From NCBI GenBank assembly GCA_007050885.1, contig SMYQ01000014.1:1-12183 (forward strand): a DNA stretch of 12,183 nt, written 5' to 3'. Of this stretch, positions 7,093 through 12,183 are shown piece after piece. The notes beneath the pieces were generated by a model. The model saw nothing but the letters and a program-made list of their open reading frames with translations. It made no database searches and had not been told where the DNA came from. The stretch comes from Candidatus Bathyarchaeota archaeon (lineage in GTDB: Archaea; Thermoproteota; Bathyarchaeia; 40CM-2-53-6; RBG-13-38-9). Position 1 is the stretch's first letter, and every line of letters starts with the position of its first letter. Both the position numbers and the translations under genes were made by a program.

Positions 7093-7659
7093 ATGCGGGG
7101 TTTTTTAGTGAGAGCGAACGGTTGGGCTATCTGGATTACTGGATTGCCTGGAAGTGGGAAATCCATTGTGGCTCATACCTTAAAAGAGAGATTTTCAAAC
7201 AAAGGTATACGATCTCAAATAATCTCTTCTGATCAACTTCGAAGTATTCTAACGCCAGACCCAGTGTATTCAGAAGAAGAAAGGAATATGGTCTATCAGA
7301 CCCTAACTTACATTGCAGAAGTTCTTATCCTGAATGGTGTAAATGTAATAATAGATGCGACTGGAAATAAGAGAAAATACAGAGACGATTGTAGAGCTAA
7401 AATTGAACGTTTTTTTGAAGTATATCTAAGATGTCCTCTTGACACATGCATTGAAAGGGAGAGTTCAAGAGATGAAACCTATATGGCTCCTAAAGACATT
7501 TACATGAAAGCTCAGACAGGTGAGCGCAGTTCTGTACCAGGACTGGGCGATCCCTATGAGGCTCCAAAAACACCCGAAGTGCTAGTTGACTCTAATAAGT
7601 TGTCCCCAGAGGAGATATCCAAAATAATAGTAGAATATGTGCAAAAAACTGCATTATGA
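7093..7659 (+). CDS. cysC: APS-kinase-like P-loop kinase with altered substrate motifs
   Basis: The 188-residue protein has the length and order of adenylylsulfate kinase, which phosphorylates APS to PAPS. Visible are the Walker A GLPGSGKS (17-24), SSDQLRSIL at the place of the DGDxxR substrate motif (Asp47, Arg50), NGVNVIIDATGNKRKYRDDCR (82 onward, by pattern), VYLRCPLDTCIERE, and KAQTGERSSVPGLGDPYEAP (139-158). The last matches the family K(A)xxGxxxxFTGxxxPYExP element but reads VPG instead of FTG. The ISPYR-type segment holding the catalytic-region serine is replaced by TGNKRKYR. Family membership is clear, but APS as substrate is uncertain, and no ATP sulfurylase is nearby. The ATG at 7093 gives a normal N terminus. 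The divergent neighbour is an APH-fold kinase, so the two kinases may act in one pathway. Confidence 0.8.
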   Translation: MRGFLVRANGWAIWITGLPGSGKSIVAHTLKERFSNKGIRSQIISSDQLRSILTPDPVYSEEERNMVYQTLTYIAEVLILNGVNVIIDATGNKRKYRDDCRAKIERFFEVYLRCPLDTCIERESSRDETYMAPKDIYMKAQTGERSSVPGLGDPYEAPKTPEVLVDSNKLSPEEISKIIVEYVQKTAL

Positions 7660-7719
7660 GCTGAAATAACTGTATTTGTTGATAAAAAATTGAATTATTT
7701 CAAATAAAGCGGTAAATAT

Positions 7720-7729
7720 GGTATATATC
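7720..7729 (+). promoter_or_regulatory. TATA-like element far upstream of the cdv cluster
   Basis: GGTATATATC is one of the best TATA matches in the window but lies about 320 bases before the first cdv start codon. It would serve either a long leader or a separate small RNA starting near 7752. Confidence 0.35.
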
Positions 7730-7963
7730 ATTTCAATTGCGGCATTCTTGAGTATAGGGTTATCTACCTAATCTTCAAAACATTATGCATTTATGAAATA
7801 ACACTAATCATACATACAGAATTCTCTTCAGAAATCAACTTAGAGTATTTAATTCCTACGTTTCCACTGCAGATGAAAAGAACTAGATTTGAGTCTATTT
7901 ACAATCAAAGATTAACTATCTATGTTCAGATATCATCATGAAATTATGTTTTTTTACAATTTT

Positions 7964-7974
7964 CTTATACAAAT
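7964..7974 (+). promoter_or_regulatory. Candidate proximal promoter of the cdv operon
   Basis: CTTATACAAAT is a moderate TATA match that would start transcription near 7997 and give a leader of about 50 bases before cdvB1. Confidence 0.35.
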
Positions 7975-8004
7975 TTTCAAACATCTCAAAGAAGAATGTG
8001 TTTC

Positions 8005-8022
8005 TTACAAAGTAGTTTGTAA
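8005..8022. repeat. Short inverted repeat in the cdv leader (possible operator)
   Basis: TTACAAA and TTTGTAA are perfect inverted 7-base arms separated by GTAG. The repeat lies between the proximal TATA candidate and the cdvB1 start, where a dimeric regulator could bind. The hairpin itself would be weak. Confidence 0.35.
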
Positions 8023-8047
8023 AAGACACAAATTTTGGTGCGAAAAA

Positions 8048-8716
8048 ATGGCACGTGATATAATAAAAAACTGGGATAGCAGCAGTAGAGAGCCAGTAGT
8101 TTCATTCTCACGTATATCTGGACATGTTCGTCCCCCTTCCCCTATCAAAGAAAGGATCAATAAATCGATAATGCGATTGAAAGTTCAAGAGGGAAAGATT
8201 GAGAACTCCTTGATGAAATTGCAAAGACACGACAAGAATCTGTTCAATAAGTGTGTTACCGCAAGAATTGGCAAAGATAGTGCTCGAGCAGCTATGTATG
8301 CGAGTGAGTGCGCAGAAATTAGAAAAATGGCTAAGACAACACTAGGGTGCCAGTTAGCGCTTGAAAAAGCTGTCATAAGACTAGAAAATATCTTGATTCA
8401 TGGAGAGAGTCTAAATGCAATGGGTCCAGTTGCTGAAGTAGTCAAAGCAATCAAGTCACAGATTGGAGGAATTATGCCCGACATCTCATATGAACTTGGA
8501 CAAGTAATGGAAAATCTAAATGAAACCGCAATGGAAATGGGCGAAGTTACAAGCCAGCCATACGATGAAGTCACACCAACAGCTGAGGCGCAAAAAATAC
8601 TTACTGAGGCAAGTGCTGTAGCAGATCAAAGAATGAATGAAAAATTCCCCGATTTGCCAACTAGTGTTGCAAGTCCAGTAAGAGCCAGATTCGAAGAACC
8701 AGGTTCGAGTCAATAA
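8048..8716 (+). CDS. cdvB: CdvB paralogue 1: ESCRT-III-like division protein without winged helix
   Basis: This 222-residue Snf7/ESCRT-III-like protein should polymerise at the division septum membrane. It has a mostly helical charged core (about 33-198) starting PIKERINKSIMRLK and containing ASECAEIRKM, which is nearly identical in the second paralogue. After the core comes FPDLP at about 200-204, which fits the MIM2-type proline motif that binds the MIT domain of CdvC. The protein then ends within about 18 residues, so the C-terminal winged helix that tethers CdvB to CdvA is absent, as in the CdvB1/B2 paralogues of Sulfolobus. ATG 8048 is chosen because GGTG lies 7 bases upstream; the open frame back to 7922 has no family similarity. 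It is the first gene of the cluster, 27 bases before cdvA. Confidence 0.9.
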   Translation: MARDIIKNWDSSSREPVVSFSRISGHVRPPSPIKERINKSIMRLKVQEGKIENSLMKLQRHDKNLFNKCVTARIGKDSARAAMYASECAEIRKMAKTTLGCQLALEKAVIRLENILIHGESLNAMGPVAEVVKAIKSQIGGIMPDISYELGQVMENLNETAMEMGEVTSQPYDEVTPTAEAQKILTEASAVADQRMNEKFPDLPTSVASPVRARFEEPGSSQ

Positions 8717-8743
8717 TACAATAATTACTATTGGTGTCTGATC

Positions 8744-9526
8744 ATGAGTCTTACTATGGATGATCTCTCAACAAAGATTGGAGAAACAGTCAAGGATTTT
8801 TCAGGAAAAGAACTTGGAAAATTGTTAGGCGTTACCTCAGATGTCAAAGGACATGTAAGCAGTGTGACTGTTGAATTAGCACATGGCGACTTTGTCAATA
8901 TACCCAGTACTCGTTTGACAATGAGGAACAACTCTCCTATGGTTCTTCAAGATTCGATCGTTGAAGCTGAAGAAATTTCTCGAGAATTAGATTTGTTAAG
9001 AAGAAGAGATCGGGCTTTAATCGAATTAAGAGCGAGTAGCGATATTGACGAGTTAACGTACGACAGACTCAAAGATCAATACGGTCAAGCTAAAGATGAA
9101 CTTTTGAAAAGGAGTGAAACTGTTATCGATAAACTTGCGGAACGAGTTAAACAATTGGATGAACAAATTAAAACTGTTCAGTCATTGATCGCAAACAACA
9201 AGATGCAATATACATCTGGAGAAATAAATGAGAATGTTTATTGTAATGCAAATGAATCTATCCAAGGAGCACTAAAACGATTTAACTTTGAGAGAGATGA
9301 GCTTCTCGGAAAAATAAATGTGCTAATCTCTTCAAGAGATAGTGCAGAGGCACCTGTACCACCGCCATATGAAGAGAAGGATCTTCCGAATATTGAACCC
9401 ATTGAATCGACACCTGTGGCTCCACAGAAAGTCGATGTCAAATCAACTGAAGTGAATGAAAACTCAAATGGATTAACCAAAGTTCAGAATCCGAGAGATA
9501 TAGTGGTTGTCCGTATGGAGCCCTGA
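8744..9526 (+). CDS. cdvA: CdvA: PRC-barrel/coiled-coil cell-division scaffold
   Basis: CdvA is the archaea-specific protein that binds membrane or DNA at mid-cell and recruits ESCRT-III. The 260-residue protein shows the expected three parts. The first is an N-terminal PRC-barrel-like domain (about 8-66: GETVKDFSGKELGKLLGV, then VTVELAHGDFVNIPSTRL). The second is a long coiled coil (about 72-198, rich in Glu, Lys, Leu and Arg). The third is a Pro-rich disordered tail (203-245) ending in a conserved-looking peptide, NPRDIVVVRMEP. This last element matches in position the ESCRT-III-binding (E3B) tail that docks on the winged helix of CdvB. ATG 8744 has GGTG 7 bases upstream; an in-frame ATG four codons on is possible. 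It lies between the two ESCRT-III genes, with gaps of 27 and 18 bases. Confidence 0.93.
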   Translation: MSLTMDDLSTKIGETVKDFSGKELGKLLGVTSDVKGHVSSVTVELAHGDFVNIPSTRLTMRNNSPMVLQDSIVEAEEISRELDLLRRRDRALIELRASSDIDELTYDRLKDQYGQAKDELLKRSETVIDKLAERVKQLDEQIKTVQSLIANNKMQYTSGEINENVYCNANESIQGALKRFNFERDELLGKINVLISSRDSAEAPVPPPYEEKDLPNIEPIESTPVAPQKVDVKSTEVNENSNGLTKVQNPRDIVVVRMEP

Positions 9527-9544
9527 TAGAGGTCAGATGTTCCC

Positions 9545-10375
9545 TTGCCCAAATGGAAAGGTTGGGGTTCTAAAGTCCAGCCTTCCATGAATGAAGTTAT
9601 TCCTGAAATCCGATATAAACTCAGTAATCAGAAGGAAAAACTAGAGGACGTAGCTGAGAGACTATACCAGCGTGATAAAGAAATACTACAAAGATGTGTC
9701 GGCGCACAATTATGTGGCGACGATGATCGATCTAAGATTTTTGCTAATGAGTGTGCCGAAATAAGAAAAATGTATACTACTGTAAAGGCCGCTCAAATTT
9801 CATTAGAAAAAGTAATCATAAGATTCGATTCAATATCTCTATTTGAAGATGCGTTTGTTCAAATTAAGCCAGTAATGGAAATAGTTCGGAGCATGAGAGG
9901 CGATATCGAAGGATTAGCGCCAGAAGTAGCCAAAGAACTAGATGGAATAAATTCAGTCCTTGAAGATATCCATTCTGAAACAGGGCAAGTTTCTCCGATA
10001 AATTTTGAATTAGATCTTGCAGGTGAAGAAGCTACACGAGTACTGGAAGAATCGAAGTTAGTTGCAAGTCAAAAGGCAAGTGAGCGATTTCCTAAACTCC
10101 CAATAGAATCGAAGGTGACAGGACAGGCTAATTTATCAGAAATACTCAAGGATTCTGAAAATGCTTTGCTTGATATAGGTAGTGAAGAAATCACACAATC
10201 AAAATCTGAATCGATAGTTCTTGAAGAAGTATTATCATACATCAAATCAAAAGAAGGCCGATTATCAGTAAAAGATTGTGCGGACTCTCTTTCAATAAAA
10301 ACTAACGATGTCCTTACAGCAATTGACAGTCTAAAAGAACAAGGAAAACTTGTCGTCGAGAGAGAGGCAGAATAG
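9545..10375 (+). CDS. cdvB: CdvB paralogue 2: ESCRT-III-like protein with C-terminal winged helix
   Basis: This 276-residue protein is the full-length CdvB type. The ESCRT-III core (about 15-180) contains ANECAEIRKM and shares helix pattern and spacing with paralogue 1. FPKLP at 182-186 fits a MIM2 motif for the CdvC MIT domain. After a linker, residues 222-274 form a small winged-helix-like domain (VLEEVLSYIKSKEGRLSVKD by pattern, then DVLTAIDSLKEQGKLVVERE), equivalent to the domain that binds the CdvA tail. It should thus be the paralogue recruited first to the division site. The start is TTG at 9545, the only option after an in-frame TAG at 9527, with GAGGT 11 bases upstream. It follows cdvA by 18 bases and precedes cdvC by 30. 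Confidence 0.93.
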   Translation: MPKWKGWGSKVQPSMNEVIPEIRYKLSNQKEKLEDVAERLYQRDKEILQRCVGAQLCGDDDRSKIFANECAEIRKMYTTVKAAQISLEKVIIRFDSISLFEDAFVQIKPVMEIVRSMRGDIEGLAPEVAKELDGINSVLEDIHSETGQVSPINFELDLAGEEATRVLEESKLVASQKASERFPKLPIESKVTGQANLSEILKDSENALLDIGSEEITQSKSESIVLEEVLSYIKSKEGRLSVKDCADSLSIKTNDVLTAIDSLKEQGKLVVEREAE

Positions 10376-10393
10376 TTTGATTTGTAAATTTTT

Positions 10394-10400
10394 AGGTGAT
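10394..10400 (+). promoter_or_regulatory. Perfect SD (AGGTGAT) fixing the TTG start of cdvC
   Basis: AGGTGAT is complementary to the archaeal 16S rRNA 3' end and lies 5 bases before TTG 10406, confirming the non-ATG start. Confidence 0.7.
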
Positions 10401-10405
10401 GTACT

Positions 10406-11557
10406 TTGTCTGCAGTAGAAGAATTAGAACAAATTGCCGTAAAATATGCAACAGAGGCTATCAGGCTAGATAAACAAGGATCAAGAGGACTTGCAATAGT
10501 AAAATATCAAAAATCAATCGAGATTCTTTTCAAGTTATGTTCTCTTTATCCAAATTCTTCTCAAAATCATGTGTATATGGAACATGTTGAATCATATAGA
10601 AAAAGAATCAAAGAAATCCAAAATAAAGTAAATCATCAAGAACCTGTAGAGAGTGCACCGTCTGGTAGTGAAGCAAAATTTGAGCAACTAGTTCTAACCG
10701 AAAAACCTGATGTCCGCTGGGACGATATTGCTAACTTGATTGAAGCAAAAAGAGCGATCGAGGAGTCCATAATATATCCCACGAGGAGATCCGACCTCTT
10801 TCCTTTAGGATGGCATAGGGGTATACTATTCTTTGGACCACCTGGATGTGGTAAGACTCTATTGGCAGCGGCAATTGCTACAGAGATCAATGCTTCATTC
10901 TTCTGTGTTGATGCACAATCAATAATGTCGAAATGGCTTGGAGAATCTGAAAAGAACGTAGCCCATTTATTTGAAGAGGCAAGACAAATAAGCTCACAAG
11001 GAAAACCAGCAATAATATTTATCGATGAAATAGATTCGCTAGTTGGAATCAGGTCTCAGGAAGTTGGTGGTGAAGTAAGAACTAGAAATCAGTTTCTAAA
11101 AGAAATGGATGGTGTAGTTGACAAGAAAAAAAGTCTTCAAATATATGTGATTGGAGCAACAAACAAGCCCTGGGCTTTAGATGATCCATTTCGAAGAAGA
11201 TTCCAAAAGAGAATATTTGTACCATTACCGGAGGCAGATGCAAGGCTAGAAATGTTTAGAATTTTTTCGAGAAAACTTGGGAAATCTCTAACCATTTCGG
11301 AAGATGTAGACTTTGACTCTCTTGCGAATATAACTCAAGGCTATTCTGGGAGCGATATTTTGAATAATTTCCAAGGTGCTCAAGCATTAGTTGTCAGAGA
11401 ATTTTTTGAGAATGGGGATCCTGATGATAAGCAGGCAAAACCTAGACCAATAACAATGAACGATTTCGAAAATGTTCTTCGTGTTAGACGGCCCAGTGTA
11501 GATCAAAGCTTGATAGTTCACTATCTAAAATGGTCTGAACAGTATCAGGCTGCATGA
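10406..11557 (+). CDS. cdvC: CdvC: Vps4-like AAA ATPase with MIT domain
   Basis: CdvC is the ATPase that remodels and disassembles ESCRT-III polymers during archaeal division. The 383-residue protein has an N-terminal MIT three-helix domain (about 3-75: AVKYATEAIRLDKQG, AIVKYQKSIEIL), a linker, and one AAA domain. Visible in the ATPase are the Walker A GPPGCGKT (144-151), the pore-loop SKWLGESE with Trp177, Walker B IIFIDEID (203-210) with catalytic Glu208, sensor 1 ATNKPW with Asn253, arginine-finger residues in DDPFRRRF (Arg263/264), and the sensor 2 region GYSGSD (312-317). The Vps4-type C-terminal region follows, with VRRPSVDQSLIVHYLKWSEQY at the end. Length and order are normal. The MIT domain has two candidate partners in the operon, the FPxLP motifs of both CdvB paralogues. 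It is 9 bases upstream of the regulator gene. Confidence 0.96.
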   Translation: MSAVEELEQIAVKYATEAIRLDKQGSRGLAIVKYQKSIEILFKLCSLYPNSSQNHVYMEHVESYRKRIKEIQNKVNHQEPVESAPSGSEAKFEQLVLTEKPDVRWDDIANLIEAKRAIEESIIYPTRRSDLFPLGWHRGILFFGPPGCGKTLLAAAIATEINASFFCVDAQSIMSKWLGESEKNVAHLFEEARQISSQGKPAIIFIDEIDSLVGIRSQEVGGEVRTRNQFLKEMDGVVDKKKSLQIYVIGATNKPWALDDPFRRRFQKRIFVPLPEADARLEMFRIFSRKLGKSLTISEDVDFDSLANITQGYSGSDILNNFQGAQALVVREFFENGDPDDKQAKPRPITMNDFENVLRVRRPSVDQSLIVHYLKWSEQYQAA

Positions 11558-11566
11558 GGAGAAAAT

Positions 11567-12079
11567 GTGACGATGAAAAATATCAATTCAAAAGACTTGA
11601 AAATTTTAGCAGAGTTAGTTTATAATTCAAAAGCAACGCTAACAAAGTTAGGCGATAAATTAGGATTACATCCAAATGTGGTCGCATATAGAATAAATAA
11701 ACTAGAAAATCTTGGAATAATACGTGATTATACAGTAAATCTTGATCTTGAGAAACTTGGTCTATCTGAACAAGTTTACTTAGGAGCAAGTTTTCCACCA
11801 AATTCTAAACGTGACACAGTCATAAGACAAATTTCTGATCTTCCACAAACAATTACAGTAGTAAGTTCTTTTGGTTCTCCAGAAGTTATTTTTCATCTTA
11901 TTGGTAAAAATAAAGAAGATATTGACAGAGTCATAACAAAACTTCGAGAATACAATGTTAAGATAGATTATGCAGCATCAGTTATCAAGACCTATCAAAA
12001 TGGAAGTATCGGGGACTGTCTGAAAAATATGGCTGACGGAATCGAAATGAATGTTAGAGGTGAAACACAGGATGGCTAG
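11567..12079 (+). CDS. Lrp/AsnC-family transcription regulator
   Basis: The 170-residue protein has an N-terminal winged helix-turn-helix (about 6-58: SKDLKILAELVYNSKATLTK by pattern, then LGLHPNVVAYRINKLENLGII). A RAM/AsnC-like ligand and oligomerisation domain follows (about 60-150: YTVNLDLEKLGLSEQVYLGA, VVSSFGSPEVIFHL, DIDRVITKLREY). Such proteins are DNA-binding dimers or octamers that respond to amino acids or other small molecules. The start is GTG 11567 with GAGGAG 5 bases upstream; ATG 11573 is less well spaced. It begins 9 bases after cdvC and overlaps the following membrane-protein gene by 8 bases, so it is very probably part of the cdv operon and could regulate it or the membrane-protein gene. 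The target and ligand are not visible. Confidence 0.88.
   Translation: MTMKNINSKDLKILAELVYNSKATLTKLGDKLGLHPNVVAYRINKLENLGIIRDYTVNLDLEKLGLSEQVYLGASFPPNSKRDTVIRQISDLPQTITVVSSFGSPEVIFHLIGKNKEDIDRVITKLREYNVKIDYAASVIKTYQNGSIGDCLKNMADGIEMNVRGETQDG
12056..12063 (+). promoter_or_regulatory. SD (AGAGGTGA) for the gene at the right edge
   Basis: AGAGGTGA lies inside the 3' end of the regulator gene, 8 bases before ATG 12072. It is strong support that the overlapping frame is a real gene. Confidence 0.6.
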
Positions 12080-12183
12080 CTATGCACTATTATTAAAATT
12101 GTTTAGTAAGCCAGAATATCGTACATTACTATCTGTAGTAATGATTACTGTTCTTACTATAATACTGTGGTTTGTAATAGCGA
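12072..12183 (+). CDS. N terminus of a membrane protein (partial, runs off the right edge)
   Basis: An open frame of 37 complete codons starts at ATG 12072 and overlaps the regulator stop by 8 bases (ATGGCTAG). The peptide begins with a short amphipathic stretch (MASYALLLKLFSKPEYR) and then a hydrophobic span of about 20 residues (LLSVVMITVLTIILWFVIA), so the protein is inserted in the membrane close to its N terminus. The strong SD and overlapping stop/start argue for translational coupling. The visible part is too short to name a family; an ion-channel or transporter subunit is possible but not shown. Confidence 0.7.
   Translation, partial: MASYALLLKLFSKPEYRTLLSVVMITVLTIILWFVIA

Larger units (their letters stand above)
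7660..8047. other. Gene-free leader region of the cdv cluster
   Basis: These 388 very AT-rich bases hold no convincing gene. The cdvB1 frame is open upstream to an ATG at 7922, but that stretch has no family similarity and contains a TATA-like site, a palindrome and the SD. A 22-codon reading frame at 7873-7941 has no SD and looks accidental. Elements that can be named are a strong TATA-like sequence near 7720-7729, a seven-T run at 7949-7955, a weaker TATA near 7964-7974, and a short palindrome at 8005-8022. Confidence 0.6.

Noticed and set aside
7873..7941. 22-codon reading frame upstream of the cdv cluster (possible upstream ORF)
   Set aside because: No SD and no recognisable peptide; expected by chance in this length of DNA.
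7922..8047. 42-residue N-terminal extension of the first CdvB
   Set aside because: Hydrophobic, unlike any CdvB, and overlaps a TATA-like site and an inverted repeat; GGTG points to ATG 8048.
8701..8710. GGTTCGAGTC, which resembles a tRNA T-arm
   Set aside because: It encodes the last residues of the first CdvB, and no cloverleaf can be built around it.
1..12183. CRISPR array, insertion sequence or integrated element
   Set aside because: No spaced direct repeats, transposase, integrase or attachment-site duplication were seen.

Overview
The window is AT-rich DNA from an archaeon, most likely a TACK-lineage member (Thaumarchaeota, Aigarchaeota or Bathyarchaeota-like). The evidence is a complete CdvA/CdvB/CdvC cell-division cluster, in which a PRC-barrel CdvA and a winged-helix CdvB are TACK hallmarks. 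It also carries an archaeal-type glutamyl-tRNA synthetase, TATA boxes placed about 27 bases before starts, and Shine-Dalgarno (SD) sequences of the GAGGTG/AGGTGAT type. TTG is used very often as the start codon. No mobile element, CRISPR array, rRNA or tRNA was seen.

Left part (1-4110). The N-terminal half of gltX runs leftward off the window edge. Divergent from it is a secreted, membrane-anchored surface protein with a Thr-rich stalk, probably on a leaderless mRNA. Converging on that gene is a leftward two-gene operon: a flavin-reductase-like FMN protein, then an isochorismatase-family hydrolase. A CysM-type cysteine synthase with an unusual cysteine-rich C-terminal tail is transcribed divergently from this operon.

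Middle part (4110-7660). A small two-cluster ferredoxin with its own promoter and a strong SD lies downstream of a leftward operon. That operon encodes an APH-fold phosphotransferase followed by adenosylhomocysteinase (ahcY). An APS-kinase-like P-loop kinase is transcribed divergently from it. Cysteine synthase, ferredoxin, AHCY and the APS-kinase homologue give this part a sulfur/methyl-group flavour, but no ATP sulfurylase or PAPS reductase is visible, and the kinase has lost typical APS-kinase residues.

Right part (7660-12183). After a gene-free stretch of about 390 bases that may hold the promoter region and perhaps a small RNA, a tight rightward cluster begins. The order is ESCRT-III paralogue 1 (no winged helix), cdvA, ESCRT-III paralogue 2 (with winged helix), cdvC (Vps4-like AAA ATPase with MIT domain), an Lrp/AsnC-type regulator, and the start of a membrane protein that overlaps the regulator by 8 bases. 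Gaps are 27, 18, 30 and 9 bases and then the overlap, so this looks like one operon. Both ESCRT-III proteins carry an FPxLP motif that fits MIT-domain binding by CdvC. Only the second has the winged helix expected to bind the CdvA tail. The simplest reading is that CdvA recruits paralogue 2, paralogue 1 co-polymerises, and CdvC remodels both. The co-transcribed regulator and membrane protein are the least explained part.
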